Part shown: positions 7,737 to 15,454 of the stretch, one piece after another
Position numbering within the stretch: position 1 is the stretch's first letter
Layout: the number at the start of each line of letters is the position of its first letter
NCBI GenBank assembly: GCA_013286595.1
Contig: JABDFI010000001.1
Coordinates: 620-64,619 of the forward strand
Reading direction: 5' to 3'
Length of the DNA stretch: 64,000 nt
Source of the DNA: Chlamydiota bacterium
GTDB taxonomy: Bacteria; Chlamydiota; Chlamydiia; Chlamydiales; Rhabdochlamydiaceae
Program-made: the position numbers and the translations under genes
The notes under the pieces: model-generated
Told to the model about the DNA's origin: nothing
What the model saw: the letters and a program-made list of their open reading frames with translations, nothing else
Databases searched by the model: none

Positions 7737-9105
7737 ATGTTGTAGTGGCATTCTTAATAAGGCGGTGGACTTGTCCAAGTAAATAAAATGGCAAAGACAG
7801 TAATTTATAGTGAAGAGGGGTTGCTTGATCGGCTATTTGTGTAATAACGATACTGGGCTTGTCTGAGTTAACTCGCACGGCAAGAGAGATTTTCTTTTCC
7901 TTAACAAATTCACGTAAAGACTTCAGGCTCCCTGTAGTGCCGGCTTTTACTTCAATGGGTATCACTTGATTCTCATGCTGAATAATATAGTCTACTTCGG
8001 CCGAAGAATTTAATTTTTCCCGTTGCCAATAGTAAAGAATTGGGTCAGCGTAGGCCGCGGTTGTTGTTCGGAGTATTTGACCTGCTAATTGTTCAGCCAT
8101 TGCTCCGTTATTAATTAGAGCTATTTCAGATATTGATGCCAAATGGTGTAACGAAAGGCCTAATGAAATACAACACAATCCACAATCTAATAAAATAATC
8201 TTTAAAAATTTACTGTTAGCTTCTGCGCCAAGCGGTAATCCATTAGCAGAAGTGGATAAGGTGTAATGACACACTCTAGCTTTCGTAAGCAGTTCTAGGG
8301 CTTGTTTTAATGGTGCGGAACTCGTTTGTGGATTCACATGGCTATAGACAAATTTTTTCCCAAGTTGTCGAGGAATAGAATTCATTATGTCTTCTAGACG
8401 GTCAATAGAAAGTCTTCCCTTGTATTTTGAGAAATCTTCTCGATAGGTAGTTAAAAGATCATGTTGGATTTGGTTAAGAGTGTTAGGGTCTTTTTTTGTT
8501 GCCCAGGATAAAACAGCGGAAGGCATGCCTCCTACTATTAGGTATTCTTTAATTAACCTGATTAATTGTGTATGGATTGCGTCCGGGATTTTAGTGTGCC
8601 ATTCATAAATTTGTATGTAGTTGCGTAGTTTGTGATTTTCAGTTGCATCTAAAAATTCTTCAAAGGATAGGGGTTCTAAATATAGATATCCTATCCTGCC
8701 TACTGGCATGCTGAATTCATGTTCAGCAAGAGCAAAATCGAGGAGAGAACCAGCCGCAATGACTGGTAGCTGAGGCATGTCTTCGGCAAACCAACGCAAC
8801 TTAGCTAATAACTGCGGCACGCTTTGAATTTCATCTAGAAATAAAATTGATTCGGAAGGCTTGATAGATTTTCCAGTAAAAGCGGTGATATTAGCAAGGA
8901 TTTCAGTAGGATTATTAGAGGTAAAGAGGGTTTGCATATCGGGCCGTTTTTCAAAATTTAACTCCACAAGTTGACGTTGTTGTGATTGAGCCAATTCTCG
9001 AATAATCCAGGTTTTTCCGACTTGACGCGCTCCTCGAATAACCAAAGGCTTTCTTTCATTTGAGTTTAGCCATTCTATCAAAAACGCGGACCGATCCCTG
9101 TTCAT
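7735..9105 (-). CDS. AAA ATPase with DUF4143 domain
   Basis: 456 residues. The N-terminal AAA domain shows a Walker A IRGARQVGKTW near residues 23-33 and a Walker B SILFLDEIQ near 86-94. A sensor-like serine follows in VIAAGSLLDFAL near 115-126. The C-terminal half contains the DUF4143 region, with a PD-(D/E)XK-like stretch EVDYIIQHENQVIPIEVKAG near 367-386 (glutamate/aspartate, then E-V-K). This family is widespread in bacteria and archaea, often strain-variable, and its role is not settled; links to nucleic acid processing or mobile elements have been proposed. It starts at ATG 9105 and is flanked by repeats, which suggests acquisition. Confidence 0.85.
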   Translation of the reverse strand: MNRDRSAFLIEWLNSNERKPLVIRGARQVGKTWIIRELAQSQQRQLVELNFEKRPDMQTLFTSNNPTEILANITAFTGKSIKPSESILFLDEIQSVPQLLAKLRWFAEDMPQLPVIAAGSLLDFALAEHEFSMPVGRIGYLYLEPLSFEEFLDATENHKLRNYIQIYEWHTKIPDAIHTQLIRLIKEYLIVGGMPSAVLSWATKKDPNTLNQIQHDLLTTYREDFSKYKGRLSIDRLEDIMNSIPRQLGKKFVYSHVNPQTSSAPLKQALELLTKARVCHYTLSTSANGLPLGAEANSKFLKIILLDCGLCCISLGLSLHHLASISEIALINNGAMAEQLAGQILRTTTAAYADPILYYWQREKLNSSAEVDYIIQHENQVIPIEVKAGTTGSLKSLREFVKEKKISLAVRVNSDKPSIVITQIADQATPLHYKLLSLPFYLLGQVHRLIKNATTT

Positions 9106-9565
9106 GTATAACTCCTGATTAATCTCTAATTTACCAGTTTTTGAATTTAAGTCTAGAATTTAACGGGCTGTTTTCTGTGGCAGGGTTAGAATTTAAGGGG
9201 CTGTTTTTGATGATAAGTCTAGAATTTAAATGGCTTCTTTCTAAGAAAATACCATAACTGATTGAAAATAAGGTGTTTAACATGGATTGAGGATGGAGAT
9301 GCATTCAGAACCTTTCGCCTTGTATACATAAATTCTCACCTGAGAGAGTTTGATCTTTCTGAAAAAGTACCGATATTGTCAGTATAGCTAAGAATTTTGT
9401 TAAATTTTTTTTTCACCAAAACAACCGCGAAAAATCGGTTTTTGGGCTTCGTGAAAGCTCCAGCGAATCAATGCAGTCAGAAAATGAACTTGAGAGTTCA
9501 TAGACAATCTCGTAGAAGAGTTGCTGGAGAATCTAAACGCAGAATCACAATTAGGAGATTTAACA
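9106..9565. other. Intergenic region with three spaced direct repeats
   Basis: 460 bp between divergent genes. Three copies of a motif of the form TAGAATTTAAnGGGCTGTTTT start near 9153, 9187 and 9219, spaced 32-34 bp. They lie just upstream of the AAA-DUF4143 start. Further right (9291-9315) is a degenerate copy of the 32-bp repeat. Bases 9400-9545 contain short open frames on both strands that I do not believe are genes. Confidence 0.55.
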
Positions 9566-10624
9566 ATGTCATTAGGCTTAGTTCCTTTAACTTTACAAGC
9601 GACAGCGCAACCAGCGTCTGTGCTTGCCCCTTCGCAATCTACACTTAAACACGCAATGACTGGCATAAAGGCTATCCCTAGCGCCGTTTTTGGACGTATA
9701 TTAAGCTTCCTTCCTGCTCAACAAATAACTCGCGTCCATCATGTATGCCAAGCTTGGCGTAACCTATCTCTCGTCAACGACGGCTGTCTAAATCTTTCTG
9801 GACTGCCCAATTTATCGGATAGCGCTCTTAAAACCATTCTTGATAAAGCAAGTGGTACTCGCATTACCTCTATCAATCTATCTAATTGCCAGAACATCAC
9901 AGATGCAGGTCTTGCCCATCTAGTTACTCTCACATCTCTAAGTTCACTTAATTTAAGAGAGTGCTATAACATCACAGCTGCTGGCCTTGCCCATCTAGTA
10001 GCCCTCACACTCTTAAGCTCACTTTATCTAAGGCGGTTCAAAAACATCACAGATGCTGGCCTTATCCATCTAGGAGCTCTCACACTCTTAAGCTCACTTG
10101 ATCTAAGCGGGTGCTATAACCTCACAGATGCTGGCCTTGCCCATCTATCAAAACTCACATCTCTACGTTCACTTGATCTAAGGGGATGCTATATGATCAG
10201 AGGTGCTGGTCTTGCCCATCTAGTAACTCTCACCTCTCTAAGCTCACTTGATCTAAGAGTATGTACAGACATTACAGATGCAGGCCTTGCCCATCTAGGA
10301 ACTCTCACATCTTTAAGCTCACTTGATCTAAGCTGGTGCACAGACATCACAGATGCTGGCCTTGCGCATCTAGTAACTCTCACACTCTTAAGCTCACTTA
10401 ATCTAAGCGGGTGCGAGAACATCACAGATGCTGGCCTTGCCCATCTAGCAACTCTCACATCTCTAACCTCACTTGATCTTAGCGGATGCACAAAAATCAC
10501 AGATGCTGGCCTTGCCTATCTAGTAACTCTCACACTCTTAAGCTCACTTAATCTAAGCAAGTGCTCTAAGATCACAGGCTGGCCTCGCCCATCTAGTCAC
10601 TCTCACACTCTTAAGCTCATTTGA
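9566..10624 (+). CDS. F-box/LRR protein 1, frameshifted at the 3' end
   Basis: 352 residues from the ATG at 9566, chosen because TTAGGAGATTTAACAATG is shared with the paralogue at 37041. Residues about 38-68 (IPSAVFGRILSFLP, then CQAWRNLSLV) form an F-box. Nine leucine-rich repeats of 25 residues follow, of the cysteine-containing type (ITDAGLAHLxTLTxLSSLxLSGC). F-box proteins bind Skp1 in eukaryotic SCF ubiquitin ligases, so this is a likely host-directed effector (inference). In the tenth repeat two bases are missing (ATCACAG-GCTGGC where other repeats have ATCACAGATGCTGGC). The frame shifts and the protein ends in WPRPSSHSHTLKLI. The alternative frame would continue the repeat and end 13 bases later. 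A C-terminal domain, as in the paralogues, is absent, so this copy may be truncated. Confidence 0.85.
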   Translation: MSLGLVPLTLQATAQPASVLAPSQSTLKHAMTGIKAIPSAVFGRILSFLPAQQITRVHHVCQAWRNLSLVNDGCLNLSGLPNLSDSALKTILDKASGTRITSINLSNCQNITDAGLAHLVTLTSLSSLNLRECYNITAAGLAHLVALTLLSSLYLRRFKNITDAGLIHLGALTLLSSLDLSGCYNLTDAGLAHLSKLTSLRSLDLRGCYMIRGAGLAHLVTLTSLSSLDLRVCTDITDAGLAHLGTLTSLSSLDLSWCTDITDAGLAHLVTLTLLSSLNLSGCENITDAGLAHLATLTSLTSLDLSGCTKITDAGLAYLVTLTLLSSLNLSKCSKITGWPRPSSHSHTLKLI

Positions 10625-11306
10625 ACTGAAGCCTTAATTGGGATGGGAAGAAGAGGCCGCCTTCAGACCTTTTAAATACATCCGGCAATTGAATGAGCAG
10701 GGGGTGATGGTCGGGATTGAGCCATGAGAGAAGTTCGATCATGTGTTGCTCAGACATCGCTGTGCATCCTGCGGTCCCGCTGTAAGATGCTCTCCATATA
10801 TGCATGAAGATGCAAGATCCTTTACCAGGTTGTATCGGAGCGGCATTGTGATTGATGACAAGACCTAAGTCGTATTGGAATCCCACTTCATGCATCCGTT
10901 CAGAGCTAGTCCAATCCGGAGTAGAAACTTGGTTGCGATGGATGATCTGATTATAGTATTTGGATTCAGGATCATCAACAGCTTCTAAACCTTCTTCAAT
11001 CACAAGATGGGGGAGATGGTGGCAGTGTTGAGTGTGTGTAGAATTACAGAAAATACTCCCTAGTGTGAATATTCCAGCGGGGGCTTTGAGATCTCCTTCT
11101 CGTTTCTGAGGTCCTTGCATGGGGGGATGCAGTCCTTGTCCCCAGGCCAATCCTTGTTTTCCGACAGTTACAGGAATGGGACTGTTGACGAGTTGCCATT
11201 CATCATCACTTGTTTTGCGCTCATAACAATATAGCGTGCCATCGACGTTATTCCAATCGGATGTGATGACAACTAAAAGTTGTAATGAAAGAGAAAAAAG
11301 ATCCAT
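10617..11306 (-). CDS. L,D-transpeptidase-like (YkuD/ErfK) protein
   Basis: 229 residues from the ATG at 11306, which has GGAG six bases upstream. A longer open frame reaches 11474, but it runs through a palindromic element and has no better site. The YkuD signature is visible near residues 165-195: VINHN, then GSCIFMHIWR, then SGTAGCTAM with the catalytic cysteine in the AGC. The N-terminus MDLFSLSLQLLVVIT is hydrophobic and may be an export signal or anchor. Such enzymes cross-link peptidoglycan 3-3 or attach proteins to it in the periplasm. In a chlamydial setting a role in the scarce division-site peptidoglycan is plausible (inference). Its 3' end overlaps the tail of the convergent F-box/LRR gene by eight bases. 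Confidence 0.8.
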   Translation of the reverse strand: MDLFSLSLQLLVVITSDWNNVDGTLYCYERKTSDDEWQLVNSPIPVTVGKQGLAWGQGLHPPMQGPQKREGDLKAPAGIFTLGSIFCNSTHTQHCHHLPHLVIEEGLEAVDDPESKYYNQIIHRNQVSTPDWTSSERMHEVGFQYDLGLVINHNAAPIQPGKGSCIFMHIWRASYSGTAGCTAMSEQHMIELLSWLNPDHHPLLIQLPDVFKRSEGGLFFPSQLRLQFK

Positions 11307-11337
11307 AGCGAACTCCAGAAATTGATTATGCAAAAGA

Positions 11338-11505
11338 TATATACACAAATGAATTAAAAATTGGAAATTTGTCTGGTAAGCGGCGCAAATTTTTGTGTCT
11401 GGAGCGAGCGACCATTGCTGGATAGCAAGGCGCGAGTGAAGACCAAAAATTTGCTGCCAAGCTGACGTAGCCAAAAACCAATTTTTGAATTCATTTGTGT
11501 ATATA
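11338..11505. mobile_element. Palindromic element, TATACACAAATG family
   Basis: The ends TATATACACAAATGAATT and AATTCATTTGTGTATATA are inverted repeats that continue through AAAATTGG/CCAATTTTT with one extra base. The element is about 168 bp with no coding capacity. It accounts for most of the 347-bp gap between 11306 and 11654. The rest of that gap is AT-rich and shows nothing else. Confidence 0.75.
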
Positions 11506-11671
11506 CTTGTTTCATTTGAATTTCACCCAAGAAAACCGAATTTAAATGATTTGAATTGGTTTGCTTTGGGGTGCCTTTAGATAGTGAAAGATGAAATAAA
11601 TTAAAAAAAATATTTTGTTTGTGTTGAATAAATATTTTAATCATGAGTAATGTGTGATTAAGAAGCTTTCC

Positions 11672-11878
11672 ATGGGAATGAAGGTGAATTTTAAAGAATT
11701 TTTATTAGAAGAGATCTTTAAAGAGCTTAGTGACGAAGCATCTGTGCGTAAGCAAGTGTTGCGTAACAAGCATCGCCTTTTGTGGAAGGATTCAACGACA
11801 TTGAGATGTTCAGTGCGAAGAAGACTTTTTATGGAAGGGAAGTTGGTAGATCCAACATTTACCATGGAAAACAACTAG
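11672..11878 (+). CDS. Small hypothetical protein upstream of histone-like gene
   Basis: 68 residues from the ATG at 11672 (a GTG at 11654 would add six). The sequence is hydrophilic and charged, with VNFKEFLLEEIFKELSDEAS near the N-terminus and an Arg-rich stretch RCSVRRRLFMEGK near the C-terminus. I do not recognise it. It ends 21 bp before the histone-like gene and may share its transcript. The size and lack of motif leave some doubt that it is expressed. Confidence 0.4.
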   Translation: MGMKVNFKEFLLEEIFKELSDEASVRKQVLRNKHRLLWKDSTTLRCSVRRRLFMEGKLVDPTFTMENN

Positions 11879-11899
11879 TTACCAACAAGGGGGCCACCA

Positions 11900-12103
11900 A
11901 TGGCAAAGAAAAAGAAAGCAAAGAAAAGAACAGCGAAAAAAGCTGTGAAAAGAACAGCGAAAAAAGCAGTGAAAAAAACAGCAAAGAGAAAAACTGCTAA
12001 GAAAGCTGTGAAGAGAAAAACAGCAAAGAGAAAATCTGCGAAAAGAAAAAAGATGTCTAGCTGTGAAGGAATGGGAACAGGTTCAATGGGTTCTTGTAAC
12101 TAA
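11900..12103 (+). CDS. Histone-like protein, Hc1/Hc2-type Lys/Arg/Ala tail
   Basis: 67 residues. Residues 1-51 are almost entirely Lys, Arg, Ala and Thr in repeated AKKA and KRKTAK units, followed by a short neutral tail SSCEGMGTGSMGSCN. This is the composition of the C-terminal part of chlamydial histone-like proteins, which condense the chromosome in elementary bodies. It is much shorter than Hc2. The ATG follows AAGGGGG by eight bases, a strong ribosome binding site. A rho-independent terminator follows at 12127. Confidence 0.8.
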   Translation: MAKKKKAKKRTAKKAVKRTAKKAVKKTAKRKTAKKAVKRKTAKRKSAKRKKMSSCEGMGTGSMGSCN

Positions 12104-12126
12104 TTGAATAGACAGTTTGTTGCTGT

Positions 12127-12158
12127 AACCTCGAGAGGGCTACTTCTCGGGGTTTTTT
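12127..12158 (+). terminator. Rho-independent terminator after histone-like gene
   Basis: A 10-bp stem (AACCTCGAGA with TCTCGGGGTT, one T-G pair), an 8-base loop and then TTTTTT. It begins 24 bp after the histone-like stop codon and overlaps the 3' end of the convergent fic gene. Confidence 0.85.
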
Positions 12159-12907
12159 ATTGTCGAAGAGATCCCCTTTAGAAAAAAGAGAATCCATTCT
12201 TCCCACGCTCGTTCTGATGTGATCGCGTAGAGGCGGTGAAAGTATTTTAATCGATGCCGTTTAAAGTAAGTGCTGAGAAACAAAGGTGGGAATCCATGTT
12301 GGATCAGCAAGATGGGAATGAGCATGCGTGCTACGCGTCCGTTGCCATCAATGTAAGGATGGATGATGAGAAGCTGCGCAATGATGATGGCGATGTGTAC
12401 AAGAGGATCTTTTTCTTGAGAGTTTGTGTAGCTGATCAGATTGTTCATCAAAGAGGGGATGAGTTTTTCCGAGGGAGGAAAATAGTAGGCTTCTTCAGGT
12501 CCTTTGCCCTCTGGTCCAATCCAATTGGGTTCTTGTCTATAGGTGCCGAGTTTATTCGCAGGTAATTCTCCTTGTTTGATCTTAGCATGTAAACGACATA
12601 AGAGGGCTTTTGTGATCGGTCGATGCTTTGTCCTACAGAGTGCATTTTTTAATGCTTGTTGGTAATGAAGGATGGGTGCGTATTTCTTAAGACGTGGGGA
12701 GTGTAGAAAGCGTTGAGGAGATACGCGAATCGGGTAAAGTGAATCGATGGCTTCTCTAGCCAGGGCTAAAGAGGAAACGGGATGTTGGTAAAGCGCGAGT
12801 GCTTGGTGTGCACGCGTGAGTTCTCTCTGAAAAGATTTCCAAGATACATGTTGAGGCGGAAGAAAATGAGGTGTGAAAGTTTTCCAAGGAAATGGCTGCA
12901 TGGTCAC
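12140..12907 (-). CDS. Fic-domain protein (probable AMP transferase)
   Basis: 255 residues. The Fic core motif is HPYIDGNGRVAR near 183-194, matching HPFxxGNGRxxR with Tyr for Phe. The N-terminal part (about 1-120) resembles the helical Fic N-terminal region, with the flap-side sequence GTYRQEPNWIGP near 122-133. Fic enzymes transfer AMP or other nucleotide-derived groups to target proteins. The usual (S/T)xxxE(G/N) inhibitory motif is not obvious. I chose the GTG at 12907, 11 bases after AGGAG; an ATG two codons later is possible. There is no signal peptide. It is a candidate secreted effector or toxin (inference). The gene is separated from dnaJ by a palindromic repeat. Confidence 0.85.
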   Translation of the reverse strand: MTMQPFPWKTFTPHFLPPQHVSWKSFQRELTRAHQALALYQHPVSSLALAREAIDSLYPIRVSPQRFLHSPRLKKYAPILHYQQALKNALCRTKHRPITKALLCRLHAKIKQGELPANKLGTYRQEPNWIGPEGKGPEEAYYFPPSEKLIPSLMNNLISYTNSQEKDPLVHIAIIIAQLLIIHPYIDGNGRVARMLIPILLIQHGFPPLFLSTYFKRHRLKYFHRLYAITSERAWEEWILFFLKGISSTIKNPEK

Positions 12908-12981
12908 TCATGATTTTTCTCCTCTTTTAACAGAATGAGGATCAAAAGAGAGAGAAAAATCGCTGTAGTCAGGTTGAGTCA

Positions 12982-13063
12982 GTTTGCCAGCCGCTCAAGC
13001 GGCCCCATCCCACAGCCCCGAGCCCCTACTCCAAGCGAGTAGGGGCTATGGTGTAATTGCCTC
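12982..13063. repeat. GAGGCAATTGC-family palindromic repeat at the dnaJ stop
   Basis: Read on the minus strand it begins GAGGCAATTAC, directly after the T of the dnaJ TGA stop. It contains a hairpin built on CCCCTACT/AGTAGGGG and ends with GCTTGAGCGGCTGGCAAAC. The same blocks occur in the repeat at 22454-22598. Confidence 0.65.
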
Positions 13064-14219
13064 AGGCCGTGAAAAAGCTCTTCACTTTATCGAAAAAACT
13101 GCGTTTGCGGGGAGAATTATGCTCTCCTTCTAGTTCTGAAAAAGCTTTGAGGAGATCTTTTTGTTTGTCTGTTAAAGAAACAGGTGTTTCGATGCTGATT
13201 TTGATAAGCATATCACCCCGTCCACGCCCATGCACATTGGGGGCTCCCTCTTCTTTCACGCGGAGCACTTTACCTGATTGTGTTCCCTCAGTGATCGTGA
13301 TGCGACAGCTGCCACCAAGAGGGGTTGGTAATTCTTTTTTACAACCAAGAGCTGCTTCTGTAAATGTGATCGGAAGTTCAAGGATAATATCATCGCCGTC
13401 GCGTAAAAAAACGGAATGGGGCTCAACGCTGATGAAGACGTAAAGATCACCTGGTTCTCCACCACCTTCTCCCGCATCGCCGTATCCAGACATGCGCAAA
13501 CGCATTCCTGTATCGACACCAGCTGGAACTTTAATGGTGACGCGCTGTTTCTGTTTTGTTCTTCCTTCTCCTTGGCAGGTTGCGCAAGGTTTTGTGATCA
13601 TTTTTCCTTTGCCGTAGCACTGGGGACAAGCGCTTGTCATGCTAAAGAAGCCGCGCGTTTGGTGAATTTGTCCTGTTCCATGACAACGTGTGCAATTTTT
13701 GATGCTACTTGCGGATGCTGCACCTGAACCATCGCATGTTTCGCAGCTGACATAATTAGAGAGGGACGCTTCTTTCTCCACTCCTTTCATCGCTTCTTCA
13801 AAAGAGAGTGTGAGATTCATTTTTTTGCTAGCACCTTGGCGATAACCTGCATCTTCTCCATGCTCTTGACCAAAGAAACTGTCAAAGATGGAACCGCCGC
13901 CACCACCACCACCGCCTCCGAAGGCGTTCATGAATGTATGCAGCGCTTCTTCCATGGAAGAGAAACCACCATGTCCGCCAGCGCCTCCTCCCATACCGCC
14001 TTTGAGAGCTTCTGCGCCGTATTGATCGTAGATTTGTCGTTTTTTGTCGTCGCTTAGGATCTCATAAGCTTCAGAAATTTCTTTAAATTTCTTTTCAGCT
14101 TGCTGGTCGCCAGCATTTTTGTCAGGATGGTATTTGAGAGCGTTTTTGCGGTAGGCTTTTTTAATTTCATCTTGAGTAGCACCGCGGGGTACTCCAAGAA
14201 CTGCGTAATAGTCACTCAT
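13062..14219 (-). CDS. dnaJ: Chaperone DnaJ
   Basis: 385 residues starting at MSDYYAVLG. The longer open frame to 14279 has no family support. The J domain (about 1-70) has the KYHPDKN motif with the HPD that activates DnaK. A glycine-rich linker follows (about 75-125). Four CxxCxGxG zinc-binding repeats lie near 155-220 ([32 protein letters not shown]), then the C-terminal substrate-binding domains. It is a cytoplasmic co-chaperone of DnaK. The order dnaJ-rpsU-tsaB-lon matches Chlamydia as I remember it. The stop codon TGA is completed by the edge of a palindromic repeat. Confidence 0.97.
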   Translation of the reverse strand: MSDYYAVLGVPRGATQDEIKKAYRKNALKYHPDKNAGDQQAEKKFKEISEAYEILSDDKKRQIYDQYGAEALKGGMGGGAGGHGGFSSMEEALHTFMNAFGGGGGGGGGSIFDSFFGQEHGEDAGYRQGASKKMNLTLSFEEAMKGVEKEASLSNYVSCETCDGSGAASASSIKNCTRCHGTGQIHQTRGFFSMTSACPQCYGKGKMITKPCATCQGEGRTKQKQRVTIKVPAGVDTGMRLRMSGYGDAGEGGGEPGDLYVFISVEPHSVFLRDGDDIILELPITFTEAALGCKKELPTPLGGSCRITITEGTQSGKVLRVKEEGAPNVHGRGRGDMLIKISIETPVSLTDKQKDLLKAFSELEGEHNSPRKRSFFDKVKSFFTA

Positions 14220-14398
14220 GTTGTTTAGCCAAGTTGAATGGTTACTGAGGCAACTGCCTCTACTCATTAACGCGCCCATTTTAAGAAGGTTATTGAGACC
14301 TTCAAAAAATGGCCGTATGAATCGCGATGAGCTTTAATTTAACACGTCGAGGCTTTTTTTACCAAGAAAATGGCAAGCGGGATTGACAAGTGCTAAAT

Positions 14399-14596
14399 TT
14401 AAAAGTTAAAAAATCTTGGCTTAGTTTTTTTATATTTAAGAGCAGCTTTTGACTTAGCGCGGCTTTTGACCGAAGGTTTGTCATAAAAACGATGAGCTTT
14501 GGCTGTTTTCATTACGCCTTCTTTATCAAGTTTTTTCTTGAGAGCTCGTAAGGCTTTATCGATCGGTTCTCCTGGTCGGACCTTCACACTTGGCAT
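14399..14596 (-). CDS. rpsU: 30S ribosomal protein bS21
   Basis: 65 residues starting at [20 protein letters not shown], with AAGGGA upstream. The upstream extension to 14659 is not part of the family. The protein is short and basic and shows the bS21 pattern: an N-terminal beta strand, then KKLDKEGVM, then a Lys/Arg-rich tail. It is part of the 30S platform near the 3' end of 16S rRNA. It lies between dnaJ and tsaB on the same strand. Confidence 0.95.
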   Translation of the reverse strand: MPSVKVRPGEPIDKALRALKKKLDKEGVMKTAKAHRFYDKPSVKSRAKSKAALKYKKTKPRFFNF

Positions 14597-14689
14597 GTAT
14601 TCCCTTCGCTTAAGTTTTAACAAAGTACAGTCATATAGACGAGTCTTTATCTTATGCAATCAGAGGATATTATTCAAGAAATAGACTTC

Positions 14690-15295
14690 TTAACTAGGTG
14701 AATGAAGATAAATGAGTTCGGCTTGATGGAGGGGTTCCGTGTGTAATAACTTGTAGAGGTTGTGAGGGCAATGGTTAAAGGGGACGATGGTTTGAGAGGA
14801 GGCGAAACCCTCTAGAGTTTCTGGTTGGTTAACGCTTACAAAGTCAACGGTATGGAGTTCTTGGGATAGGTTTTCGCGGGTGTGAAGTCCTGAGTGTTGA
14901 ACAAGGATAGAATGGGATGATTGGTGGCCTTTGAGGAGAAAGTAAGCCCCTGATTTAGCTGGCATCACACAGGCAAAACTCCCCTCTTTGTCGGGGAGGA
15001 AAGCGAGGAGAGAGCAAAATCCCTTCAAGGGAAGATGGCGGCCAAAAGCTAAAGTTTTAGCCACGGCGACACCGACTCTCGTTCCTGTGTAAGACCCCGG
15101 ACCAACACCTACTGCAATTTGGTCGATAGTCTCGATTGAAAGATTAGCTGAGTGAAGAAGGGCAATGATGTCTGGGACAAGGCGTTGGGAGAGGCGATTG
15201 TGATGTAAATAAAAAGTATGGATGAGGGTCGCGTCATCCTTAATTAAGGCGAGCAGGCAGTATTCTGAGCTTGTATCGATAAGTAAGGTTATCAT
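14690..15295 (-). CDS. tsaB: tRNA threonylcarbamoyladenosine biosynthesis protein TsaB
   Basis: 201 residues of the ASKHA fold. It starts MITLLIDTSSEYCLLALI and has the typical VGVGPGSYTGTRVGVAVAKTLAFG block near 62-85. TsaB is a partner of TsaD in forming the t6A37 modification of ANN-decoding tRNAs. The length is a little below the roughly 230 residues of E. coli TsaB, and the C-terminal half is divergent, as in other chlamydiae. The neighbours rpsU and lon support the call. Confidence 0.92.
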   Translation of the reverse strand: MITLLIDTSSEYCLLALIKDDATLIHTFYLHHNRLSQRLVPDIIALLHSANLSIETIDQIAVGVGPGSYTGTRVGVAVAKTLAFGRHLPLKGFCSLLAFLPDKEGSFACVMPAKSGAYFLLKGHQSSHSILVQHSGLHTRENLSQELHTVDFVSVNQPETLEGFASSQTIVPFNHCPHNLYKLLHTEPLHQAELIYLHSPS

Positions 15296-15454
15296 GGTTT
15301 GAAATTCTAGCAGAAACCCTAGAATTAGTCCTTAAAGATATAGGAGGCTATTTTGCCGTTGTCTTTCTACTGAATGAAGCTTATAGTGTTGGGCGCTGTG
15401 TTGCACGTTTTTAAAAAAAGTGATAGATTGACCTGCTTCTAAAGGAGAACGCCA

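Noticed and set aside
9397..9666. Open frames on both strands upstream of F-box/LRR gene 1.
   Set aside because: No ribosome binding site or recognisable domain. The plus-strand F-box gene starts at 9566 with a leader shared by its paralogue.
9880..10620. Regular 75-bp repeat spacing that could be taken for a CRISPR array (also at 37380-38020 and 51590-52370).
   Set aside because: The units are 25-codon leucine-rich repeats in one continuous frame, with conserved and variable parts following protein structure. There are no spacers or cas genes.
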